From Cruorifilaria tuberocauda (Eukaryota; Nematoda; Chromadorea; Rhabditida; Onchocercidae): a stretch of 54,678 nt of DNA. The notes under the pieces were generated by a model. It saw nothing but the letters and a program-made list of their open reading frames with translations, was not told where the DNA came from and searched no databases. Location of the stretch: positions 1 through 54,678 of the forward strand of contig JABVXU010000367.1 of the NCBI GenBank assembly GCA_013365365.1, given 5' to 3'. Below are positions 12,327 to 29,000 of the stretch, one piece after another; position 1 is the first letter of the stretch, and each line of letters begins with the position of its first letter. A program made the translations under genes and the position numbers.

Positions 12327-15300
12327 ATGGCTATGGAAGTTGAAGTATTACAAAATGTAATTTTCTTGTTATGAACAGTTTTCAATCGATAACTCATCGA
12401 TGCATATGATTGCGAAACACATTTTTTTCCTGAAACGTGTTATTATTGGAAGAAATTATGTGAGCAAGAAAAGCATAAATTTCTCTGTTTAAATATTGTT
12501 TTACGAGTTTGCCTTTTGAGTTTGATCTTATGCAGGAAATCTCTTTTTCGCTAACAACATTATGGAAAGTCATATATTGGGAAGCAGCTCACTTAGAGTA
12601 ATCTGAAAGCTCAGTGTTCAGTGAATGTTCAATTTTAAAGAATTTGATCTTGATCTTAAAGAATTTGATCTTTATAAAGTACTGCATCAAATGCCTTTAT
12701 TGTTGTGTGTGCAGTGATCTTTACCGTTGTTCATTTCAGGCAGTAATCCTGCACAGAATTTACTTAAAACTATATCCTTGTTGCGCCATATACTTAACAT
12801 GACTATAGGAAATGTATGGGATGGAAGCTTAGAGAAAAGATCACAGAGTTTAAAAACTGCTCGATTAAATAGTTTAAATTGTGAAAAAAGTAAATATGAG
12901 TTTCTGTTTTTATTTTGAGATAAGCTTATCTTTTTTCCAAAGTAATGTATAATTCTGATCTATTATACATCAAAACTTAATATTTTGAGAGGGGGATAAA
13001 TTTTTAGAGTTTTTGCATATTCAAGGAACAAAAATTTGAGAGCTAAATATTGCAGGATTTTGATGATGCGCCATTGGATGATGTTGTTGAGTTGAAAACT
13101 TTGAGTCCTGATTCGGCAATGAGACGTAGGAGACCGCGATATAAAGTGATATGTACAGGAGAGCGACCTAAAGAAGTCAATGAACGTTTGCTACAACTTT
13201 ATCCTTTTGTAGATCAGAAGGTGCGTACTGTGCCTTTGATTCATATGACTTTCAAGCTTGAAAAGCTTGAGTTACGAAAACGTGCCATAATGAGCCGTGC
13301 CATAATCCTTAAAATTTAAAGTTTGATAGAAATTTGCTGCCACGTTTCAGAATGGATACTTTTGCATTTCTACTGTATATATTCCCTATATACCTGCTTG
13401 CAGTATAGTCTAATAAGAAGGCGAAATTTGCTACATTGAAATAAATTAACTGGAAAGTGCAAAATTTTACATGAAGCAATAGCAATAGTACTCTTAAAAA
13501 TTTTCCCAAATTCTGAAAAAAGCTGTTGGGTGATAGTCTAATAATGATGCACTTTTAAAAGGCTTAATCCTCCTGCGTTTTTTAAGAAGAACGAAATTAT
13601 TGAACTATTTCCATAATTTTATGTAATTCCAGTATTTATTGCAGAAAACACCACTGCCGACACATTGGAGTCATCAGGATAAAGCGGCATCATTAGTAGT
13701 TACAAACGATTATCGGAATGTTGCTTATGCTGGTGAGCTTTGTTAACAAATATTAAATAAATAGCATTTTTGACTTTGATGCATATATTTCAATGCTTAA
13801 GGTTTCGATATTTTTGTTTATTTATCGCTCCTTGCATTCGTATCGATTTTTTTCCAATGCAGATAGTGGCGATCCAAATCAGGAGCTAAATGCAAAAGAT
13901 GCGGCAGCGGTGCGCGCCGATCATCCAATTCCGATAACATGTGGTGTGTACTATTTCGAGGTAACAATAGTGTGTAGTGGAGCTGAATGTTGTATGGGTG
14001 TTGGATTATGTGAACGAAATGTTGATTTGAATAGATTACCAGGTTTGCATTATCTATAGTCATACCATAAAAAAGGATGGAAGATGAAAGAGTGAATAAC
14101 TTAAATGCTCCTTCTTAAAGTTTTCGCAATTAATGTGAGCATTTGATTATTTAATGTTTCGCATCTTCTAATCATTTTAAATGAATTATTTAATTATATC
14201 AGCTACTCAGTAGAAGCATTAGCTTTGTATTTCTGAAGTTTCTGAGTATTAATCAATGTTTTCTACGCAACAGTTATGAAAGAGAGTGAAAAGAAATTTT
14301 TCAATCGATAATTATAAAGTTTAGGCTGGGATAGAGCATCATACGGCTATCATGGTGACGATGGCAATTTCTTTTGCTCATCAGGTACTGGACATGCATA
14401 TGGACCCACATTTAAGATGAACGATGTTATTGGTTGTGGAGTAGACTTTGTTAGAAAATCAATATTTTTTACTAAAAATGGCCGACATTTGGGTTAGTTC
14501 TTACTTAATTTATTGTTTTTCACTATGTTAACTTCATGCAAAATACTAAGTGAATGCACATAATAAAATTAAAGGATCTCGTTTTTCACAAATTATAATG
14601 GGTCTGAAGTACAGACTACATCATTAAATAATAGCTTCGATTTTAAAATTGTTGTTTTGTTTTCGAAGTTGTTGTTTGGGCGTTTCGCTAAATTTTAATA
14701 TGTGGAAATATTATACGAGGCAATTATCGATTGCACAAACTAGTCATAGAAAAGATAGCAAATGAAAAATAGATGTCATGATATTGATTCGTTTATTTTC
14801 AGGATTACTTGTATTCCAGTTGTTTGTAAAGTCTTTTGGACTGTTCATTTTCTTATTTTTTATTACTGCTATAATTTTTATTATTGCAGGTATTGCTATA
14901 ATGGAAGTTGAAAACGTTGTTGACTTATATCCAATGATTGGCCTTCAAAAACATGGTGCGATTGCAGATTCGAACTTTGGACAATATCCTTTCAAGTACG
15001 ATATCGAGCAAGAATTCAAGGTCATCGTTATATTCCATACACTGCTATTTCTCTGCATTCCATTGTTCTCTTTCATTTTGCTAGGAATAAATCGGTCAGG
15101 CGGAATAACAATAAACAAAAATTATAAGAAAATGCAGCGCACCATTTTCCCCATTAATGGTGCTACTTTGTGCGAGATATGATCGATCGTTAACCGCCTT
15201 GAAAGAAGCTTGTAGTTGTAACCATTCAACCACATTAATTGATTAAATTGTCGAAAAAATAGCCAGTTAATTTCAGTTTATAGTTCCTACTCTTCTAATG

Positions 15301-18300
15301 AATGTGAAGATATTCAATTTTCAAGAAATAAGAAATTAAATGATGATTATTGAGGCTGATCAAATGATTAGTTCATTGCTAAATATTCTTTTGGCAAATT
15401 CATTATTGGTTATGCATTTACGCTGCCGTCGAAAATGCATTGTCTTTAAACATCGGAATAGATTTCCTTTATATCGAGCTTATTAATTGGCTTTTGAAAA
15501 AGGATGGTATAATGTGACTAAGGACGTAAAAATTTGCACTGCTTTTTCAGTTATTATTTATAAGACATGGTAGTTTTTTATCCAAATTATCTTATTTGAT
15601 AAGTAATTTTCTGTCTACGAAATTACTTTCAGAAGAAAGTGTCCATTTATTAGTTTTTCAGGATGCACGCAATTATACATATGAACAAATATGCCAAGTT
15701 GTGTTGCCGCAAGCAAAAACGGGTTGGATGGATCGGTAAGTAGTGGATGCGTAATATTTTCCGCAGATTTTAGTAATAGAAGAGAAAAGTGGGTAAGAAA
15801 AAATGATAAAAGCTGTTTTCTTTCTTCCTAAATTTATCTTTATTTTTTTTAGCGCAATATCTTCGTGGTTATTGCATGAAGGATACGGAAGAGCATTAGC
15901 TGCTTTCAAGAAGCATGCTGATCAGAATCTGGATGAAACTGGTGATGTACAAATGGAGAGAGAAGAAGAGGAATCAAGTGATATGTTGGAAAAACGTCGA
16001 GGTTGTATATTTTAGTTTTATTTTTCAAGATATTTTGAATTTCCAGGTCAGAATTCGGTGCAGTTCTCCCAGTTAAGGATTAATAAACTAATAGGATTTA
16101 TTACTACACCAAAAACCTATATTATCAAATTTCATAGTCGTTTGGTACTGAAAATTCGATTGGGAATATCATCGATTTTGAGGAGTTCTTTATTGTTATT
16201 GCCAAGTGTTGGCAGGTTATTGGCAAAATTGGGGATTATTTGTTGGAAACTATTCTATTTCAAGATTGTTGCATGAGCATCAATGACATTTATATTGATT
16301 GATACAATTCAATGGGTAGAATATAATTAGGATATTAAAACAGTTGATTGGTTCAAATGCCATTTTTTTTGCTTGCAAGATATCTTGCATTAAAAACTTG
16401 AAGACTCATAGGAAATTAAATATTGGACAGTTTTTGCATGTATTTTGTCTTCTCCTGTTTGACTCGACGTCAGTTAATATTTCACTTAATTTTATTGAAA
16501 TTTCATTTTTTTTTTAGTATATCCGTTTGTAGAATTGAAACAAATGATTTTGGATGGTGAAGTTGGCAAAGCAATCGATGGTGCGCGAGCTTTATGCCCG
16601 AATTTACTGGAGCAGAATAAAGAATTAGCATTATTATTAAATTGTCAATATTACGTGGAGATTTATGCCAAAGCAAACAATGTAAGAATTTTCTTTTTCG
16701 ATATATCTATTCATCAGTGAACTTGCTGTTGTTTTCATGGAGCACTCTCTTATATCTTCACTCAGATTACAGTTTGCAATTAAATGACAATAGACATATA
16801 GAAGATTAAAGTCGATTAGAGTAGTTGTGAATTAGTTTCAAGAATCGAAATTGTGATTGCCTCGTCAGAAGAAACGCAGTGTATCGAAGCATGGGATGTA
16901 TTTCTTCTGAAAATAGAATCTAAATATTGATTCCAGATTGCAATTTCTTCTGTATCTTCACGTGATTCGACTAGTAGTTTGACCCGAAAGCAGGAAACTT
17001 GTTCAGCACAAAGTAGTCTTTCAACAAACTCAGGTTGGCAGATATATTTTGCTGTTGGCAATATTTTCATGCTTTTAAAGTTTTTTATATCAGGTACAAT
17101 CGAAATTGAGCAAAACAGTGGGAGATGCCAGAACTATTTTTTCCAGTTAGCTATTACGTTACGGAATACTGGAAGCGGAAGCTTTTTTTTATGTCTGATA
17201 ATTGAATTCTGAACAAAATGGCTGCACAAAAAGTGAAACCTATTAAAGCATTTTGGTGCTGTTGTTTTGAACATAATGTAATACATAATGTAGATGATTT
17301 GCAATAAGAAATAGAATGATTACATTGATTTTCAGGAGGTGATTCATATGCTCAAGTGTATAGTAGAAAAGGGCATCCATTTACAATTACTGCCAGTAAT
17401 GAAAATCTGGGTACGGTTAATCCGTTCAAAAGACGCAACGATGAATGGGGTTTTTTTTAATATTATTTTATAGTTATGCTTACGCTAATACAATATGCAA
17501 ATGATGTATCTAAGAATTCTAACTGTATACAAGTTAATATGTGTTAAAGGTGGTCAACGAAGGATGTATTTAAGTTTCCTTTTAATCTGAAGTCATTTTT
17601 AGAGCCTTTCATATGTGTGACCCGTCGATCACGTACGGCAAATGAGGGAGGGCAAACGGATTCCAGTCGACTTCCTCGTGCACAAGCAAGCAGCAGTGTT
17701 ATTCAGTAAGATTACCGCTTTTACTCGTTTCTCAAGCTACTAATTTTTCACTACTAGTTTCTGTAATTAATAGCATAAATTTCAGAAATATGTCAGTTGA
17801 TGAATCAATTAGTGATAAAAGTGGAAGTGACCACTCCTCATCGTCAAATGGAACAGTTCACGGTTAGGTTTTTGTTTTGTTTTGTTTCATTTGGATTACA
17901 TTTTCAATAAAAGTTGAAAATTAATGACGTTGACTAAGGCAAATCAACATCATTTCTGAGTTAAACCTATCAGTGTATTCGGTATGTTTTTACCAGATTT
18001 TCAAATATTTTTTTTTTTTGCATTTTCTGAAAAAATTAATTTCACGAAATTTATATATGAAATTTAAGCATCCAACGGAAGTGCTACAACAAGTAATGGC
18101 ACTGTATCAAACGGCGTATCTCAACCGGTTACGTCAGCAACCACTATCATTGACGAAGATCAAGGTTCATTACAAAAAATTGATTGTATTATTTCTCTTT
18201 CTGCTTCTGGCGAAAAAAGATTTTATTTGTCGCAGTTTCAATGTTTAATTTGTTTTTAGAATTGTTTAATTTGTTGCTGTTCAAAATTTAGATCCATCTT

Positions 18301-19344
18301 GTGGTGATACACATCAAGATGTTATTGGTGGTGCTGAACGAGCGTTTACTTCACGTCCAGGTTGGGCGGGTGGTGATTCGAAAGATATGATGGAATGTAC
18401 CGAAATAGAAAGACTCCTCAAGTTAGGTCGAGAAATCAATTCTTTGTGCCAGGAAATAGTCAATCCACCAGAAGATCTGGTTCGCCGGATGCACGTGAGT
18501 TTTTTTTCTTTGAGTGTTAAATGTGCGCTTTAATTTGACCCTCACTGAGTTAAAATTAGACATCCAAATAATTCTAATTCATTAACGTTGGCATAAACAA
18601 AAGTAACTTGAAAAAGTTCAGAGAATATTATTATATTATCAGATCAATGATAGTTTTGACTAAGTAGTAATATGGAAATGAACAAATGAACGAGGAGAAA
18701 TCATTGCATTCAGTGATTCAGTAAGAATTACTTTTCAGTGTTATCAACGATGATCTGGAACAAATTAAAAAAGAAGCATTTTCTTAGTAATTTTAATTAG
18801 TTAGATGTTTAGCTTTTCCAGGATATCCTTGCTCTAATATGTCATACAAAACCTTTGGATACATCACTTCGCTATTTGCTTGAACAAGTGCAACGTGTGC
18901 AAGCAGCTAACGGATTAAATAGCGCCTTACGAGGTTATTCTTACTACTTTCCGCTAAGAGAAATCAGTAATACATTTTGCAAACTTCGTTTAACTTCATT
19001 GATTTATGCTTTTCGTCGAATAGAATGCATATTTTGTTCTAGTTAGAAACCAAGGCGTTAGATTCAAATTATCCTTACTGCCTTAATCCTTCATATACTT
19101 GGATTATTTTTGGTTTAATCTTATTTTGGAATATAACTGCTAGAATTAAAAGAAATTCCCTTAAAAGGTAGAAGTTCAATTTTTCAATTTTTTTAAAGAG
19201 CATATGGGTTTTCCTCAAGAATCGCTGCTTGCTATGCATTTCCGTACTGCGCGGAAACTTCGTAGGGATCTATCAGCAATGCAACTTGGTGTTGCCGTGT
19301 TCGCAGATGTCGATAAGCTGGTCACCCAGAATCTGGAATTTTGA
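12327..19344 (+). CDS. ranbp9: RanBP9/RanBPM: SPRY-LisH-CTLH-CRA scaffold of the CTLH (GID) E3 ligase
   Basis: Cytoplasmic/nuclear scaffold; in animals RanBP9 is a subunit of the CTLH (GID-like) ubiquitin ligase. Exons: 12327-12356, 13056-13220, 13645-13732, 13863-14042, 14325-14492, 14890-15020, 15662-15735, 15853-16001, 16518-16681, 16937-17033, 17336-17449, 17603-17705, 17786-17862, 18069-18164, 18292-18494, 18822-18933, 19199-19344. All phases match and total 699 codons including stop. The N-terminus starts [10 protein letters not shown]. The SPRY domain spans about residues 80-255 ([33 protein letters not shown]). LisH is near 280-310 ([17 protein letters not shown]), CTLH about 328-383, then a Ser-rich linker, and CRA about 590-695. 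Length and domain order agree with animal RanBP9/10. The start is the first ATG in frame with exon 2; an alternative first exon is possible. The first AATAAA after the stop is at 19517. Confidence 0.93.
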
Positions 19345-21712
19345 TATTCGCCCTATCATCTGTTTTTTCTTTTTTTCAGTGTAAATTTCGGTGTTCTCTA
19401 ATTGACCGTCGATACAGCTGCTGCAAACTTTCGGTTACTTATAAGCTCATGAGCACTGTTTCGAGGATTTTAATTTAGATTAATTAAGACACAGAAAATG
19501 CATATTTGAAATTCGGAATAAATCTTAGATTTTTTTTTAAATTAGGAGGATAGCTTAGATTTGAAAACGATTTAAACTATTATAGCTGTTCGAAATTATA
19601 TCATGGGTGATACTTTTGATGATGTCTGGAAACTCTCATAGATTGCAAAATTTTCATTTAACGGAAGCCAAGCGCTATATCACAATATTTGTCATATTTC
19701 TAGTAGTCTAAAACGTGGCACTGACTCGGTGGTCATTTCTTTTGAAGTATCAGACCTCAGACGAGTATCACAATGTTCATCTGTCTTTTAGTCAAATTTT
19801 CATATTTTATTTTAGCTTAGGTTTTAACATCACTTCATCTTGCATATAAATTCATTTGTTTTAGGTTTGTATAATTTTTTTTTCTCCTTTCACGTTCCTC
19901 AGTTTGCTTCATGTCCGTGAATTCAAATTTTGCACCACCTCACTAAATGCTTTAACGGCGAAAATATTTCATTTTTTTGTAGAAAATTTTAGAATTTCGC
20001 TCATTTTTAAAATTTGAGAAATTTAGAATTTTAATCATATCTTTACCCTACCGTAACAATCGTTGCAATACCTTTATGAAGTAACGCTTAAAAAATAAGA
20101 TCATGTTAAGCACTTTCGTGGAATTTTCGAACAGCGATTTTCTGTACGAATAACTAAGGCAAACTTTGGACTATTGGAAGCAGTAACTAAGCGAGTAGAT
20201 TAAACGGAGTGAGGTTTAGTTTATGACGCCTCTATGTCTTTTATGCAGAACCATATTCGATATTATGCACTCGCTCCATCACTATAAGACGCATGCATGC
20301 CCTAATGAATAATGAATAATAATAAGAAATAATTCCGTTTAAGAATTTCGTCCCTTGGATTTAAAACGTAGAATTGTTCTAAACATGCAATGTTTTTAGA
20401 TCTTTTTTTTTTCTCTCTCTCTCTTTCTGTGTTCAACAGCAGTTTTTTTGGGGATTTTTGGGAATTGTAGGATTTTATTCTGTTGATCCTTTTCTTCCCT
20501 TTTTTTCTGGTCTTAGATTACAATTTTCTGCACTAGTAGTAGCGGTAGTACTGTAAATAGTATTTCAGTAGATATCCAGTTGAATTTTCAAGTTTGATTT
20601 TGCAGGAAATTTTATTGCTATGTAAATACCTGATTTTTTAGGCCGTAATTGACTTTGATTTTTAGATTTTTTAATTTAGATATGAATTTCAAAAAGCTTA
20701 AATGCGCAAGAAAGTCATTGGAACTCTAATAATCTTTAATCCTATGTGACAGTTTTGGTATTCATTTTTCGTGCAGATTCTAGCAATTATTTTCATTCGA
20801 TGCCTTTTTTTCAACTGCATTGCATATGTTCTTCATTTGCTATCCTGTTCCAATTTTAATATACAAAATGCCAAAATCATGTTATCATCCTTCTCGGAAT
20901 GTGCAAATTTGACTCATTGCCTGGAAGAATTTGTTTCTGGAATGGTTTTGAGTATTTTCCGGGTTAGACAAGTATTTTTGGCCTCATATTTCTGTCTCTC
21001 TGGTCAAATTATAAAGTTCACATGTAACTGATTTTACAAACGCATTTCTGTTTCTCCATTTCGTTCTTTCTTTTTTCCTGGAAATTATGGTACTCTTTTT
21101 TTTTCTTTTGTGACGTTTTTTTCTAAGAATGTGTATGTAATATACATGCATATATTTGAGTATATTCTGCATTAGTCATGTATTTGATCGCTTTTTCGGT
21201 TTTAATATCAAGTTTAACTTCATTTTTGAAATTTGATAACTGAATTTTTTGTGTACTCTTGTGTTTTTTTCAAGTTTATATTCGCTTTTTATAAAATTAA
21301 ACACAAAGCTTTTTCAATTTGGATAAATTGTGTGAATAAAGAAATTTTGACAAAATATTCTTAATTATTTTACGCTGCAATGACGAATAGAATAGATATG
21401 CTTATTTGGAAATTCTTATAAAACTCTAGCTTTCATTTGATTAGTACCCAGTCTTCTTATAGGTCACCTCTTTCTCTACTGTTAGTGAAAAAATTGCACA
21501 ATTTCTTTTGATACTCAATGAAAATTCGAAAGTCTGGTCTGAAGGATTCAGAGATGAGTAATAACTGGTATTCCCAATCATAGTTTGATATCGTCTCAGT
21601 TATTTTCATAAAATTATCACAGATAACACTTTTATATCAATTTTAGATAAAATTACGTCGATGTAATGTATAGAGATGTTAGCTAGATCTCAAGATCTAG
21701 TTTTACATAACA
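19345..21712. other. RanBP9 3' region and spacer before dus2
   Basis: About 2.4 kb, T-rich, with AATAAA at 19517-19522 as a possible polyadenylation signal. No coding exon or RNA gene was recognised. The distance is too long for a typical tight nematode operon spacer of about 100 bases. Confidence 0.5.
21640..21700 (+). promoter_or_regulatory. Candidate trans-splice acceptor and leader palindrome of dus2
   Basis: TATCAATTTTAG ends at 21646, 66 bases before the dus2 ATG, and fits a spliced-leader acceptor. The predicted leader then contains CTAGATCT-CA-AGATCTAG (21683-21700), a perfect 8-bp inverted repeat 12 bases before the start codon. Confidence 0.4.
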
Positions 21713-25650
<3,938 letters not shown>

Positions 25651-26092
25651 AATACACTTTATATTCTTTGTTTGAATTCTGTTACAATGCCTCATTGTTA
25701 TTAGTCTTAATTTTTGTCACATTTCTGGAATCAAAAAATTTTCAGCATTTTTCAGTTTTTGCAAGGAAGAAGAAAATTCATTTCAACAAATTACTAGCAT
25801 ATATATTTATAACAGTAATTACATGTTACAGGAAATAGGAAAGGGTTAATGATGACGAGCTGTTTGTAAACTAATAACTTTATCGGAATTAATAAAATAA
25901 AAGTATACCAAATGCATAAAATAAACAACATAGAGATAGAAATAAAGAGTGAACAAATTTCAAAATTATAAGTAAAAATAAGATTAAGAAACTATTAAGA
26001 CCAAAATTATAACTTCGCTTGTCATAAGCCTAAAAAATAATTGCCAAAAAGTGTAGCGTAAAGAGTGGAAGAAATTTTTAACCATGTGATAT
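25651..26092. other. Convergent 3' spacer of dus2 and LTA4H-like gene
   Basis: Short spacer between two convergent stop codons. AATAAAATAA at 25891 serves dus2. For the minus-strand gene, the only AATAAA seen near its stop overlaps the stop codon (plus-strand 26092-26097). Confidence 0.6.
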
Positions 26093-29000
26093 TTATTTTG
26101 GTATTAACTTTACCACAACTGATACTGTAATTGGATGCATCGAAGGAGCATTTTTTTGGAACAACTCAATTGCACGACCAGCAGTCTCTGTCCAAAGGAA
26201 AAGATCCCTGTAAGAAAGATACAAATTAAATTCATCACAATCAAAACACGAAAACAGATCAAACATCAAACAAAAAGTTTGGCAAAAATACAATTTGAGG
26301 TAGAAGCAAGCTGGAACAACTGAAAAAAGAATTAAGCAAAAAATTAGATGAGATTCCGAGTTAATTGGTAAAAAAAATATATGAGAGTGACTACCTAAGT
26401 ATCTAATTCACAACAACTTAAAATTTGAAATCGAAGATTAAAGAAAATCAGTATAGTCAAACTGGAATTTCAAAGCTTCAGATTATATTCCCCGATATCT
26501 GTAATCACATCTCCAGTTTCCATTCATTGAGACTTCAGGATATTTCTTAAAAAAATCCATCTTTTCTCACAACACAATTCCTTCTATTGCAATTAGTTAT
26601 AAATGAGAAACTTTGAAATAATATGCGAAAAAGATTTACTTATAAATTGGTCGTACATATTTGATGCGACCTTGTTGTGTGACAAATTTGAAAGCAACCG
26701 GTATAATGCCTTCCCAGTAATTTTTCAAGCATAATTGAATCCAACTGGATAAAATATCACAGTTTCCGGTTTTTGAGAGTTGGTTAACTTCATCCAGACG
26801 TGCTAATTTTGCATGTGAAAGTGGTTTTTCTGCCTGCAAATTATATATAAATAGTGATAATGTGATAAATTATGAACAAAATAAATGATTTGCAAACTCT
26901 GCTTACTGAAACCCTCTATCAACCCTTTTGCTTCTTTTTCTTCCTAAACTTTCTTTCATTAATTTCTTAGCTATAATAGGAATATTCCAAAGTTGCCAGA
27001 CCAACAAGATTCCATACAGTTTACGCGATAATTTTTACCCAAATTTATCTGAATGCATTAAGAAATGTGAAACACACAGAGAAACATTGACTATTAAATC
27101 GATGAAGGAAATAAGCATAGATGAGTAACTGATGAGTAAAACCTAACCAGGCGTAAATGACTTAATACTTTTTCCTTCTGCAATGTAGAAAAAGAGCGAT
27201 ATTTCGAATTATCAATATTTATTATTTCAGAATCTGTCATATTCATCCATTCCTCTGCCAATGCAACAACCTCACGCATAGCGCTATCATCAAATCTGCA
27301 ATTCAAGAAAATAGAACTTTATGAAATAAACAACAATAACATTTTTGATTTAATGTAATTTATTTCTACTTATATCATGAATTTTTTAAAAAACGCTCAA
27401 AAATTCTATCATTCCAACCTTTTAAATCTAAATTTCAAGTTATATTATAGAAACAAATTCACTCGTTTTCATAAATTCTATTATTTAAAAATTTTCGAAA
27501 GAAAATGATATTTCTGCTTGCATGTGAAAAAATCACGTTAAAATTCGAGAAATTCGTTATTGAAAATTAAATTTTAAAAATAAATCATGAAATCAAATAA
27601 TAAGCCTTACTGAGGTTTTGTCTTGGGAATTCCTGCATCATGCAACCAATTATTCCAATCAATGCTATCAAGTACATCCTTCTTGTCTGAGAAATATTCA
27701 TACAAAAATGATTTCCAATCATCGGTTACTATTGATTTCTGAGCAAATTTCTCAATATACTTCTTCAGGAATTCATTGAATTGAGTTTCACCAAATTTTT
27801 GCTCTAGAACCATGAGAAAAGCCGATCCCTGAAAGCGGTAAAAAGAAAAACTAGAACGATCATAATATGAATTAACATAGTCTATATCATATATCGAGAT
27901 CCAAACATGCATTACTGATTAATTTAAAACATATTATGGCGTTTTAATTCAATAAAATAAACCTTTTCATAAGGGATCGATGAATATGCATCCTCAGGAT
28001 CTCTATTTTTCAAATTTGGTATTAACTTCGTAAATGGATGATCACTCGAAAACTGTTCTTTGACAGCACTCACCAGATCTCCCTGAAATGATTTTATTTT
28101 TCAATTAATAATCCCAATCAATAATCATTATGCATATTTTACAAATAAAAATAAAATTTACTTCCCAACCACAAAGAGCTTCGAAATGTCGTTCTTTTTC
28201 TCCTTTAACTTTTCCCACTATTTTACGCTCCAGGAATGTGGTGAAACCTTCATTAAGCCTGAAAAAATAACAGAAAAAAACTTTTTATAAAAACAATGAA
28301 AAATTTTTAGCTCTTTAAGAATTACTGTAATTTAGTTATGAACTAACTACTTCGATTCCAAAACATTCCACTTAAAATCGCATTAATATGCTCTTTAAGC
28401 TTCACTGAGGGAGCTTCAATTAATGGAAACCTTGTTGAGAATTCTACTCATTATTATGCGAAAGTAAATTTTTTTATATCCTAGAAAGTAAAAATTAAAT
28501 CCATAATGATATACTGCACTAAAATTACTGAATTTTCATTTAAAAAAATTTGATCGAAAAAAAATTTACCAGAAGTGTTCCCAATTAGCATTGCTAACTA
28601 AATTTCCTGTCCAACTATGTGAAATTTCATGAATTATCACATAAACTGCTGACCGATCGCCAGCTAACAAAGCCGGAGTTACAAACGTCAAACATGGATT
28701 TTCCATACCACCAAATGGAAATGACGATGGAAGTACAACTAAGTCATACCTGATATTCGATTTGTCATTAGTTTTGTACGATTTTATAAAAGAGTCATCC
28801 TATCTCGCTTGTTCTTTATATTCTCCAACTAAATTTTCGATAGCTTTCAAGTTTAATGAACCAAAATTGAAAGTATTACTCTTTAGAAACGAGTAAAAGT
28901 ACAGTGGGTTTAATAGCGATTTGAAATAAATTCACTTACAAAATAAACGATATTCAAATTAGCGAAAGCAAAAATATGTCTGCCTGACTTTAGCATAATC

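Noticed and set aside
12739..12891. Reading 12739-12891 as an internal coding cassette exon of RanBP9
   Set aside because: Exon 1 ends in phase 0, and in that phase the segment has an in-frame stop; only the alternative-start interpretation remains possible.
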